From Paulinella micropora (taxonomy: Eukaryota; Cercozoa; Imbricatea; Euglyphida): a stretch of 46,111 nucleotides of DNA. Location of the stretch: positions 212,457-258,567 of the forward strand of contig BJOX01000136.1 of NCBI GenBank assembly GCA_009731375.1, in the 5' to 3' direction. Every line of letters begins with the position of its first letter. Position 1 is the first letter of the stretch. Below are positions 1-31,309 of the stretch, in pieces. The position numbers and the translations under genes were made by a program. The notes beneath the pieces were generated by a model that was given only the letters and a program-made list of their open reading frames with translations, made no database searches and was not told the DNA's origin.

Positions 1-62
1 CTTCTTTCCCTGTCTATCCACCTCTCTTCATCTCTATCTCTATCTCTATCTCTGTCTCCTAG

Positions 63-21322
<21,260 letters not shown>

Positions 21323-23196
21323 AAGCCAAGGCCGGACCATTAACGTTTTTCTTTTCCTTTACTTTTTTTTTTTTTGGTCCCGAATGTTTTTCTTTTCTTC
21401 TTCCACGTTTTTTGTTTTCACGTCGATATTGGAGATAGAGTAGGAGATGAGCAGGTCATTTGAAAGCTCTTGTTCTGAGCTGTCAAGCGATGGCTCGGAA
21501 TTGTCACATGAAACGATCACTGTGACAACACCAATAATCACTGTAATCAAGCCGCGCTCTGTTCAATGTATGTCATCTTGGCCAGCTATTATTAATTAGT
21601 CACTTGTAGTGATCATCATAACAACATAATGTTCAGTCACAGTCAGTCACCAGAAGCGGTAGCGGCCTGCCATGGCCAAAGAATAACATTGAAAATGTGC
21701 ACTGTCATGAAGTTGTATTAATATTCATGAAGAAAGTTTACGAACTTACAGTTTATTACTAGAAAGTCTACCAGCATGTTGCGATTATGTACGCATCTGA
21801 GTTTCTCTTAGTGATGATATCATAATAAAACTTGTTTCTCTTATTTATTAATACTGTATGCCAGCCGCCAAACCATCAATCTCAGAGTTTATCAGACTGA
21901 GCACCTTAACGACCGCCCAAAACCTTTACCGTTGATAAGTCACTCTTTTTGACCGGTTCATTAGATTCTCCTCTGCACGACGTTTCGACTTCACTAACTA
22001 GTTTTCGATTTCGTTCAGAAAGGATTTCAAACGATTAAGTCAAAGATCTTTTTAGAAAAGATTAACCATTACCTTTTTCCCCGATTTCCAGTGAAACACG
22101 CTTTACGATAAATTTGTGGACAAGGCCCGGGACGGAAACGCAATGTTTGACTGTCATTTTCGCCGTTCCCAGTCATTTTCGCCTAGGCCTTCCAAATCAA
22201 TTTGGGTTTTCAAGTTACTACCAACCCGACACTACCCGTTCATGACTGTTAACTCGAAACCGAAAGACACTATCCGTTTGAGAACTGGAGACCTCACAAT
22301 CTACGTTCTGCACTTGATTGTACGTTGCACCCAAGCCTGCAAGAGTTCGAAATTACGTAAATAAACGAAGTGACCTCCGAGTCTCCACTATTTACTGGTA
22401 TTTTCACCTGCTCTCATAGAGTCAGGACTCGAAGCAGCCATAGTGTTCTTATTAAGAGTTCGTTGTATCTGCCTACTACTTGAAGAGTTGTAATACAAAC
22501 TCGCAATTCGAATTTTTTCCTTCCAAGTGAAAACTACACACACGGAGTTGGTGTGTTCTGTCGACAGATCGATTTGGAAAGACCCTCTCCTTCAGGAGTG
22601 GCTATGATAGTGGCAACAACGTATTAGGACAGAATGTTTCGACAGATTGTTCACCTGCAACTGCCGTTGCATTTTTGCGTCCCTCTTCTGCCCTCATACA
22701 CACTACGCAGTCAACCAACACAGTATGTGTCTGGTTTTGTCGTTTTAGGTTCACCCCCTACCTACAGAGTGGAAAACACCTACTCCACTGCACACCGCCC
22801 TCTTCAGCTACTGCTCTGCGTTCTGGCTTGCTCCTGGTACGCCCACATGTGGAACCAGTCGCGATACGACGACCCAGTTTCGAAATACAACGAACACAAG
22901 CGACGCTGCTTGGACCCCTAACCCCATCCTGTGTTCTCGTCCGGATACTCTGCGCAGCGACAATAAATTCAGGAGGAAGTCAAGGCTGGGAAGACCACTC
23001 GCCTTCATGCAAACCTCTCCCGCACTCAAACTGTCCAATTTATTTACGATTTAATATTGACCAGTTATGTGGGTGATGAACGAGATATTTTACGAAAGAA
23101 TCAGAAGGATAAGGCTACATCGCTACCTCAGGTCCCCATTGCCCCTCAAGCCAGCCTAGACCTTCTTCGTAATCCCGATTGGACAGACGCTGAAGT
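21323..23196. other. 3' flank and intergenic sequence
   Basis: AATAAA at 21824-21829 could be the poly(A) signal, giving a 3' UTR of about 520 bp. The remainder has ordinary composition. Short open frames (for example 22634-22921) show no domain and are not called. Confidence 0.5.
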
Positions 23197-23866
23197 CAAC
23201 ACACAGTATCCAACCCAACAAAAACAACATACACAATTTTCCATAAAACAAAACAAAATATCACAATAACAATAAACAACCACACCCTCGAGCAATGCCA
23301 ACACGCAAAACTCCTGGGCATAACACTACAACATAACCTTAAATATGACCAACATATCAACAACATAATCCGTAAACTCCAACCCACAATCAACTCATTA
23401 TTATATGCTAAAAAATATCTAAACATAAAAACAATGAAACAACTATATTATACACACATATATCCACACCTCATACAAAACATTTCCATCTGGGGGACGC
23501 ATGACAACAAAAAGAAATATATACAACCACTCATAAAAATACACAAAAAATAATCAGAATAATTGCAAAAACACAGTACCGCGCACATACCAAACCAATC
23601 CTAAATCAACTCAAACTGCTCGACATCACCCACCTATATACCCTCCGTGTATGCATAGAAAATCATCCATTCATTTACCCTAAAAAACGCCTCAACAGAC
23701 CACTCCACAATAACACCTTTACACCAATCAATACAATACACCCATACAAAACCCGATACTCAACAAAAGGCAGCCTCTTTGTTAACCACAAAGACCCATA
23801 CCTCACCAAGATCTTTGCAGATCAATGGAAATCAATTCCAAAACATATAACAGATGAAACAAAAAT
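23197..23866 (+). pseudogene. Non-LTR retrotransposon reverse-transcriptase fragment
   Basis: Conceptual translation shows KTTYTIFHKTK, then LLGITLQHNLKYDQHI, then a YYTHIYPHL-like block and a WGT motif. These are in the order seen at the end of the RT domain (thumb and beyond) of jockey/CR1-type LINEs. A single-base loss in an A-run near 23550 breaks the frame; after it IIRIIAKTQYRAHTKP continues the match. The fragment is truncated by the gap at 23867. Confidence 0.6.
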
Positions 23867-24071
23867 NNNNNNNNNNNNNNNNNNNNNNNNNNNNNNNNNN
23901 NNNNNNNNNNNNNNNNNNNNNNNNNNNNNNNNNNNNNNNNNNNNNNNNNNNNNNNNNNNNNNNNNNNNNNNNNNNNNNNNNNNNNNNNNNNNNNNNNNNN
24001 NNNNNNNNNNNNNNNNNNNNNNNNNNNNNNNNNNNNNNNNNNNNNNNNNNNNNNNNNNNNNNNNNNNNNNN
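23867..24071. other. Assembly gap (Ns), followed by poly-C
   Basis: 205 Ns, then a run of C to 24090, probably an assembly edge. Confidence 0.95.
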
Positions 24072-24257
24072 CCCCCCCCCCCCCCCCCCCCTCTCTTTTA
24101 CTTTTTCTCATGAAAAAGAAAAGAGAGAGGGAGCCGCCACACATAAACGACTACACTTTTACGATTACATATATACATAACATAACATAATAATATATAT
24201 CACCGCGCAATATATCTAAGCAAAAATATTAATTTTAATAACTATAATACAATATTA

Positions 24258-24430
24258 ATACTGAGCCGCTGAATACTAATTTAATATCTTCCTTAATACG
24301 CTCAACTGAATAATTAGGTTTCCTCCTTTGATAAAGGTATAACTTACTAGCTATACTTTTCACGTGGACGTTCCCGGAGTGCAATTGTAAAATTATACAT
24401 GGTCTCTCAATAAAAGCGAAGAAGAAGAAG
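24258..24430 (-). repeat. Host dispersed repeat, left copy (inverted)
   Basis: Reverse complement of the repeat at 45826-45970 (ACGTGGACGTTCCC, TTGATAAAGGTATAACTT, AGCCGCTGAATA). Followed by (GAA)n, the complement of the (TTC)n beside the right copies. Confidence 0.75.
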
Positions 24431-24435
24431 AAGAA

Positions 24436-24732
24436 GAAGGGAAAAGGAAAAAAAAAGGGAGGAATGACGTACAAAATCAAGAAGGAACAAGAAAGAGAAG
24501 AAACAAAAAAAGAGAGGAAGGACCAAAGGAAGGTTCAAGGAAGTAGGAAGAAAAGGAGGGAAATAGACAGACCGACAGATAGACAGAACAGAAACAGAAG
24601 AACAGACAGAACAGAACAGAAAGTGTAGAACAGAAGACTAACAGACAGAACAGAACAGAAGAATTTTCGCAAACATAATTGTGTGCTTGAAATTTTCAAT
24701 ATATGTTCCTGAGCTAGGTGTCAGCCAAAAAG
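24436..24732. other. Purine-rich flank left of the virus
   Basis: (GAA)n, AGACAGA and ACAGAACAGA repeats; no gene. Confidence 0.7.
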
Positions 24733-25060
24733 GACAGGGGGGGGGTGTTTCTAAGGCTCCACCCCCCCTCGTCCTTTTGAATTTTGCTATCGCAGGCCAT
24801 TTTTACAAAGTCAGTCATATTAAGAGATTTTATCATTTTATCCTGTTTTTTACATACTGCGACAAAAAAGACAAAAAGACAAAAAGCAAGATTTATCTTT
24901 TCATCCAAGAAAAATAAAGAATCGCCAATTTCGTCCGCACTTTACGACAAAGATTATTGCGATGACCATTTCGGCCCTTTGGTCCCCGAAATAAAAAAAC
25001 GAAATACTACAAATCAAAAACAATCTTTTTCTTTTTGTGTCGTTTGGTTTCAATTATGTT
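24733..25060 (+). repeat. Left terminal inverted repeat
   Basis: Matches the reverse complement of 44572-44891 with a few substitutions and indels. It begins with a G-run hairpin (24729-24779), carries repeated GACAAAAA units, and contains the last 18 or so codons of the integrase. Confidence 0.9.
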
Positions 25061-25945
25061 TTCTGGTTGTATGTCTTCTTTTTTTAACTGTTGCTTAATT
25101 TTCTTCTCCTTCATTATCTCTTGAACTTGTTCGTTAATTTGCTTTTCATCATCAACTGGCTTTTCAAACTTAGTCTTTAATAACTCTCGGGGGCTAACTA
25201 GTTCTTTATTAGATAGCACAATCTTAAATCCATTTCTACCCAAAACAGTATATATCTGCTTTGACCAAGTTCGTCCGCCTTTTGAAAATAGATTTCGTTG
25301 AACTTCTCGTCTTACCTTATCGCCAGGTTCAAATTCGTTAATACTTTCATCTCTTTCAATTTTTTGTTTATTGGTAGCTTTTCCATTCATGATGTCAATC
25401 GGTCTGGCTTTGATTGTTGGATGAAAACGATTATTGTAAGCTTTAACCATATTATCAATGTATGAGACCCAGTCAAAGTTCCTATTGGTTTCAAATAGTA
25501 TATCAAGCCACCTTCTAATAGTTCTTATAACTCTGTCAACTATCGCAAGTGCTTTGTGGTCTCCTACTTCAACTGTTCTGTGTTCAATGCTATGTTCATC
25601 AAAATATTTATTAACTGCTCCTTTGTATTCTCCTCCGCTATCTGTTGTAATGATTTCTGGAATATATGGAATAGATTTCAAACCAGTATTATATACTTCA
25701 TTCGCAGTTTTATTTTTTAGCGGTCTAACTTCTAAAAATCTACTATTAGTGTCAATGCAAACCAACATAAAGGCATATTTTTTATTACCTGGTTTATCTT
25801 TTAACTTAGACATATCCGCCAAATCTACAAACACTTGTTTCAATGGTTTATCAGCCCATATCGTATTCCATTTCTTGCTTTGTTTTTTCTGAAAATGTAG
25901 TTCTAATACCTGTTGCTCTTTCGGTTCTTGTAATTCGTCGTCCAT
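25007..25945 (-). CDS. rve-family integrase (DDE/D transposase)
   Basis: 312 aa. It should catalyse strand transfer of viral DNA ends into host DNA in the nucleus. The RNase-H-like core has D41 (VFVDLADM), D102 (TTDSGGEY) and, where the family has Glu, D137 (ALAIVDRVIRT), 34 residues after D102. An SH3-like C-terminal region (GDKVR about 208, WSKQIYTV about 227) resembles Polinton integrases. The tail is lysine-rich. An HHCC zinc domain is not visible in this frame, and a stop lies 12 codons upstream. The 3' end is inside the left TIR. The acidic third residue could be active, or could mark a variant lineage. Confidence 0.88.
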   Translation of the reverse strand: MDDELQEPKEQQVLELHFQKKQSKKWNTIWADKPLKQVFVDLADMSKLKDKPGNKKYAFMLVCIDTNSRFLEVRPLKNKTANEVYNTGLKSIPYIPEIITTDSGGEYKGAVNKYFDEHSIEHRTVEVGDHKALAIVDRVIRTIRRWLDILFETNRNFDWVSYIDNMVKAYNNRFHPTIKARPIDIMNGKATNKQKIERDESINEFEPGDKVRREVQRNLFSKGGRTWSKQIYTVLGRNGFKIVLSNKELVSPRELLKTKFEKPVDDEKQINEQVQEIMKEKKIKQQLKKEDIQPENIIETKRHKKKKIVFDL

Positions 25946-25974
25946 CGCACCTTCGGTTTTGGTGAAGCACGGTT

Positions 25975-26232
25975 CTAATACTTAATGACACCTAATGCTG
26001 TATCCTTATATATTAATCTTTCTTTTTTTTCTAGTTCAAAACAATAATTAGAACAAAACTCGTAAGTATAAAATCGGTCGAAACTGTCATCAATGGCTGT
26101 AATCTGTCTGTTAGCTAAACACAAGCTCAATCCACACACATAGCAACTATTGAAGTCATACTCAAAACGATTATATAGATAGTCCATAATGTGAAAACGG
26201 ACATCGAGCGGTAAATTTTTTATCTTAGACAT
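25975..26232 (-). CDS. Small zinc-binding protein with F-box-like N-terminus
   Basis: 85 aa. Residues about 7-20 (LPLDVRFHIMDYLY) resemble the core of an F-box. A CYVC pair and a later CSNYC make a possible four-cysteine zinc site. If the F-box reading is right it could dock on a host SKP1 ubiquitin ligase, which is inference only. It lies 29 bp upstream of the integrase on the same strand, possibly one transcript. No close family recognised. Confidence 0.6.
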   Translation of the reverse strand: MSKIKNLPLDVRFHIMDYLYNRFEYDFNSCYVCGLSLCLANRQITAIDDSFDRFYTYEFCSNYCFELEKKERLIYKDTALGVIKY

Positions 26233-26237
26233 ATATA

Positions 26238-26750
26238 TTAAAACTTGAGAAAAATTTTAGATGTATCAATGTTTTCTTTTTTTGACTTCTCTGGTTGTTG
26301 ATTATGAACATTGACATTAACACGGCTAGACTTCTTACCTCCTTTCTTAGGCTTAGGCTCTTCCTCTTCCTCGCTTTCCTCGCTCTCACTCTCGCTTTCT
26401 TCTTCCACTTTCTTTTTTACCACTTTCTTCGCCTTCTTCTGTTTAGTCTTAAGTTTCATACCCGCAACCCGTCGTGCGACGATATCAACAAAGTCGTGTT
26501 CGACCTCTTCATCAGAACTGCTTTCCTCACTTTTCTCGCCATCCCTTCCATCTATCATATCCCTCGCCAACTGCTTCTTAGTAATGTGTTCCATCTGCTG
26601 TTCCGCCGTCATTTCTTTCACATTTTTAGCCTCTTCCTCCGCAAGTAGTTCCCTCGCCCTCTTAATCTTTCTCTGCTTAGCCTGGTTCTTCTTCGCCTCC
26701 CAACCCTTTTCAAGGTTCTTCATTGCGACCTCTCTATTACCTCTCGGCAT
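26238..26750 (-). CDS. Charged, low-complexity protein
   Basis: 170 aa. The basic N-terminal half is probably coiled coil (KNQAKQRKIKRARELL). A Ser/Glu tract, a lysine tract and an acidic run (ESESEESEEEEE) follow. No catalytic motif. It sits immediately upstream of the zinc protein, with ATG at 26750 beside a very AT-rich spacer shared with the divergent fibre gene. Nucleic-acid or histone binding is possible but unproven. Confidence 0.65.
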   Translation of the reverse strand: MPRGNREVAMKNLEKGWEAKKNQAKQRKIKRARELLAEEEAKNVKEMTAEQQMEHITKKQLARDMIDGRDGEKSEESSSDEEVEHDFVDIVARRVAGMKLKTKQKKAKKVVKKKVEEESESESEESEEEEEPKPKKGGKKSSRVNVNVHNQQPEKSKKENIDTSKIFLKF

Positions 26751-26850
26751 TTTATGACTTGTTTATATTAATATACAAAATAATATTATTTAGTTTTTAT
26801 TAATAAACAATTTTTTAACAAATATAATACCTCCACGGGTTTTGGTTTAA

Positions 26851-29800
26851 ATGTCGCAATTCAAAAGTTTATTAGGCCTTAATGAGTTGGCTGTCGATAG
26901 TCTAAATATACTTAACTTAGACTTAACGAACACTAATATAATAGGCTTAAATACCGATAGAGTGCCAGAAGATGCCGATCCGGTAAATCTTTATTATACT
27001 GACGGGCGATTTGACACACGACTGGCTACCAAAAGCACGACGGACTTAAAAGAAGGACTTAATTACTATTGGACTGATAATCGCTTTGACACACGTCTCG
27101 CTTTGAAATCAACAACTGACATAAAAGAAGGGCTTAATTATTATTGGACTGATAACCGCTTTGACACACGTCTAGCTTTAAAATCCTGACATAAAAGAGG
27201 GCACCAATTTATATTATACGACAGCAAGATTTGATAGCCAATTAGCCACCAAAACAACAACCAACTTAGCAGAGGGGACTAATTTATATTACACGAATGC
27301 GAGATTTGACACTCAATTAGCAACAAAGAGCACCACCAATTTAGCAGAAGGCACTAATTTATATTACACCACAGCAAGGGCTAACACAGATTTTGACACA
27401 CGGCTAGCGACTAAATCAACCACTAACTTAGCAGAAGGAACGAACCTTTATTATACGAATGCGAGATTTGACACTCAATTAGCGACAAAGAGCACCACCA
27501 ATGTAGCCGAGGGAACAAACCTTTATTACACCACTGCGAGTGCTAATACAGATTTTGATACTAGACTGGCAACAAAGAGCACAACAAACTAGCAGAAGGA
27601 ACTAATTTATACTATACCACAGCAAGAGCAAATACAGACTTTGATACAAGGCTAGCGACTAAATCAATCACTAACTTAGCAGAAGGAACGAACTTATATT
27701 ATACTAATGCTAGGTTTGACACACAATTAGCCACTAAATCAACTACAAACTTAGCAGAGGGAACTAATTTATGTTACACGACCGCACGAGATAATTCAAA
27801 CTTTGACACACGACTGGCTACAAATCAACGACAAACTTAGCCGAGGGCACTAACCTTTATTACACCACAGCACGAGCAAATACGGATTTTGATACAAGGC
27901 TAGCGACAAAGAGCACCACCAATTTAGCAGAAGGGACGAATCTTTATCACACGAATGCGAGATTTGATACTCAATTAGCAACAAAGAGCACCACCAATTT
28001 AGCAGAGGGAACTAATCTTTATTATACGACGGCCAGAGCAAATACAGATTTTGACACACGGCTAGGCAATAAGTCAATAGATGCTTTGAGTGATGTAATA
28101 ATAACGACACCAGCGAATGGTCAATTATTGGCATACAATGGAACAAACTGGGTAAATTCAACAGGGTCATAAGCCTTTCTTGCTTTGTCAGGCGGGACAA
28201 TGACAGGGGATGTAAAATATGGGGCTGCTTTTACTCTATATACAGCCCCGCAGACTATGACAACCAATTCAGCACCTTCTCCATTCGTCGCTTCTGCTTC
28301 TAATGAATACAATCCAGCATATTATGCTTTTAATGCCGACCAGAACGATTATTGGTCTACTGCTATATACTATAACGACACGACTGGAGTATATAATAGA
28401 ACTCCCGCAACCACGAACACATGGGGAGGAATAGCATACACGGGCGAATACATAAAAATAGATTTAGGGGCGATATACAGGATAAAAACTTATTATGTCA
28501 GGTCGTCGTCGGCTAACTTTATTGAAACTACTCCGAGTATTTGGTATGTTGGAACAAGTGCGGATAACATTACATACACATTATGGGATAGCAGGAGCGG
28601 GGAGGCTTGGGCGAGTCAAACAACAAAAACATATAATCCCGCTTCAAATGCTTCTGCCAGATACATCATATTCGTCGTGAATAAGACGGGGAGCGGCGGA
28701 ACTTCATTTAGAAGTCAACCACGCATAGCCAGTTTGTATTTTGATTATGAGACGTTTAATTATGATATAACGAATGTTAGAAATATGACGGGCTACTCAT
28801 TAACGACTAGCGGAGCCATGACGGCCAGTGGATTGATAACAGCAAGTGGAGGATTAACAGGAACGACACTCACAGCAAGCGGATTGATAACGGCAATGCG
28901 GGAGTTGATATGAAAAGTCAAATTTTGTCAAATGTGGGCACTCCATCGGCTTCAACAGACGGAACAAATAAAAGTTATGTAGACACATTAGACGGACAGA
29001 ATGTGAAATTAACTGGAACACAGACAATGTCAGGAACAAAGGAATTCAGCGGAATATTGGCGACTTCACTAGGTGTCCCGTGTTTAATAGGAAGGAACAC
29101 AAAAGGGACGGCCGCAACAGGAGGCTTAGAATTATATGGAACTAATAACAATATGAATGGGCCGCACATACAAGCCTTTGTACATACACCAGTTTATCCA
29201 ACATTTCAATTATTGAACTGGGGTCAAGACAATATTAATTTGTATTTTGATTGTTATTTTAACGGCACAAGCATATTATCTTCGAACACATCATCAAATT
29301 TCCAAATAGCGAAATATACAAATAAACTCAGTTTTAATTACAAGAATGGGGGGACACTCGGACAAGCAATAACAATGAGTGAAGCAATGAATATAAGCAC
29401 GGCGGGCTTAATATCAGTAAATGCGGGTATATCTGTTATTAATAGCACTGCGGATATAAGGGGGGAAGCGAGAAGCGGGTCTCATGCGACACCAGTAGGT
29501 TTATATGCTACCGCAAACCTTGGTCAATCTTCGGGCGGCGTTGAATTTAGACATAGCAACGGGACACAGGGTATAGGTTTCGGGTATAATTCGGTATATG
29601 CTACTGGGAGTGCGACAGACCAGGAATTACATTTTTATTCAAGGGGAGCAAGTCAGATTTATGCTAGAAGTGCTATGACTTGCTCTTCAACACTAACGAC
29701 TAGCGGTTTATTAACGGCGAATGCTGGAATATCAATAGCAGTAAGCGGTGGAGGGGCTACAACGATAAGTCAGAGGTCAAGTTATACGAACCAGCCACTT

Positions 29801-30334
29801 ATTCAATTGAAAGGAAATGTTAGTGCCAATTATTCTTGTATATGTACTGATGGAAATTTAACATTCTTTAATACTTCAAACTCGAACGGAAATCCGAGTG
29901 GTGGATGGATTTATCAACAATTAAATGCTAATATTTGGTCTTCTGGTTCAGATAGAAGAGTTAAATCAGATATTGAAACATTAGAATGTGGAGACTGTTG
30001 TGAGAAACTAATGAAAATAAACTGCTGTTCGTATTATTGGAAATCAGACGAGAAAAAAGAAAGAAAGAACCACAGGTTTATAGCCGACGAGGTTAAAAAA
30101 ATATTTCCTGAATTTGTATCCGAAAGTGGAATGAAGGCAGATGATGGAGAAAGCAACCTTGAAGGAGTATCATATATGGAATTTATACCGATATTAGTTA
30201 GTGCTTTTCAACACATGGCGGAAAAGGTAGTTAATTTACAAAAAGAAAATAAAACTTTACTTAATATAATTCAAGACCAAGCAAACCAACTAGCAGAAAT
30301 CAGAGCAGTCGTATTTCCTCCCAATGCCCCCTAG
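26851..30334 (+). pseudogene. Phage-like fibre: repeats, discoidin-like domain, S74 chaperone (frameshifted)
   Basis: One long fibre gene of roughly 1150 codons, read in several frames. The N-terminus (MSQFKSLLGLNELAV) leads into about fourteen repeats of the type NLAEGTNLYYTNARFDTQLA, as in phage tail fibres. Next is a galactose-binding/F5-8C-like region (28230-28760; YIKIDLGAIYRIKTYYV, WYVGTSADN). A beta-rich stalk follows, then a C-terminal peptidase-S74-type intramolecular chaperone with the Ser-Lys pair in SDRRVKSDI at 29948-29974 and a terminal coiled coil. Frame breaks lie near 27187, 27590, 27825, 28170 and 28890, mostly one base in short runs. Likely role: receptor or glycan attachment at the virion vertex. 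Confidence 0.82.
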
Positions 30335-30542
30335 ATTACACCCACCACCACCAATCATAGAAGTAGATGGCGAACTGACACCAGAGTTGAAGAACCGCGT
30401 GCTAGATGTCCAAATTAAGCAGGAAGAAAAAAAATTAGACCACGAATACGAAGACAACTGGGATTGCTGTATGTCTAAGCGAAAACTGACAGCCGTCTTA
30501 TTAAGTACTTATTTCAAATGGGTATCATTATCGCCATTATAA
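30324..30542 (+). CDS. Small proline-start protein
   Basis: 72 aa, overlapping the fibre stop by 11 bases. Begins MPPRLHPPPP, with a charged middle. Its last residues run into the frame of the next small membrane protein, so the two may be one gene broken near 30510. No family recognised. Confidence 0.5.
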   Translation: MPPRLHPPPPIIEVDGELTPELKNRVLDVQIKQEEKKLDHEYEDNWDCCMSKRKLTAVLLSTYFKWVSLSPL

Positions 30543-30664
30543 CCCTTTGTATCGTGAGGCTATCAGAAAAGAACTTACCGTGTGAGACTGCTAACACTTA
30601 TGTGGGTATTTTGACCTTACTAATTGGAATATGCCTTCCATCGCCTTCTAGTTCAAAGAAGTGA
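30518..30664 (+). CDS. Two-span small membrane protein
   Basis: 48 aa. ATG at 30518; hydrophobic spans MGIIIAIITLCIV and YVGILTLLIGICL separated by a short polar loop, with TGA at 30662-30664. It may be the C-terminal part of the 30324 gene after a frameshift. Possibly a virion or host-membrane component. Confidence 0.5.
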   Translation: MGIIIAIITLCIVRLSEKNLPCETANTYVGILTLLIGICLPSPSSSKK

Positions 30665-30881
30665 GCACTCATATAGTTGAGTTTTATACCACGTATCATC
30701 ACCAGCACAGATTAGCGGAATAGCTTCATCAAAACTACGACAAGCATTATTTCCGTTATTTATGAAAACACATTTAAATTTTGTTTCTATTCCTTTTTGA
30801 ATACAATAAACACACGATTCATTTTTTTTTATCACTGACCCGTGAATAGAAATCGCAAGCAGTCCGAGCAGAAATATTAAT
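30653..30881 (-). CDS. Cys-rich possibly secreted peptide lacking an ATG
   Basis: An open frame starts after a TAA with a hydrophobic run (LIFLLGLLAISIHG) like a signal peptide, then a domain with six cysteines (CVYC, KCVF, ACRS, LICAG, YECS). No ATG precedes the hydrophobic run; only GTG occurs after it. It is antisense to the surrounding late genes. Either its start is lost or it is a chance frame. Confidence 0.3.
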
Positions 30882-30894
30882 TAATAAAAAGTTT

Positions 30895-31293
30895 ATGAGT
30901 AGTAATATAGAGGGCATCGCAATGACAGACTATAAATATCAGCGGATTATTTTTCTAAGTAATGATTTTCCAGGAGGGGTTAATGGTAGCAAGACATTTG
31001 ACAAAACCATTAAATTGAGCTTTACACCGACTAGAATGAACGTCAAGTTTATCCACTATATGAATGATATAACTGAAACGAAAACAAAAATCCTTTATAT
31101 GGACCGCATCGGGATTATTGGCACATTCGCTGACAGCAACACGGCCAACATTTCAAATCGTAGCTACAATTTGGGAACGGTAGGCTGGACCGACGGGCAA
31201 TACAGCTTTAAAGTGCTTAAAACGGACAGCGGTAATATCGAGACTGACCAACTAGCTGGAAGAATTGTTATTTGTTTAGAATTTCTCGGTTAA
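30895..31293 (+). CDS. Hypothetical virion-module protein
   Basis: 132 aa, intact, beta-rich by composition, no catalytic motif and no signal peptide. It sits directly before the packaging ATPase (16-base gap) in the morphogenesis block. A small jelly-roll or cement role would fit its position but is not shown by sequence. Confidence 0.65.
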   Translation: MSSNIEGIAMTDYKYQRIIFLSNDFPGGVNGSKTFDKTIKLSFTPTRMNVKFIHYMNDITETKTKILYMDRIGIIGTFADSNTANISNRSYNLGTVGWTDGQYSFKVLKTDSGNIETDQLAGRIVICLEFLG

Positions 31294-31298
31294 TTAAA

Positions 31299-31308
31299 AT
31301 ATAGCGAC
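31299..31308 (+). promoter_or_regulatory. ATATAGCGAC motif before ATPase gene
   Basis: The same ten bases occur at 35147-35156 upstream of the capsid gene. Here the motif ends one base before the ATG. Confidence 0.4.
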
Positions 31309-31309
31309 T

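Noticed and set aside
22634-23076. Host coding gene
   Set aside because: Two overlapping frames of similar length, no splice or domain evidence.
25007-25945. LTR-retrotransposon integrase
   Set aside because: No reverse transcriptase, protease of the aspartic type or LTRs nearby; TIRs and capsid genes show a Polinton-like virus.
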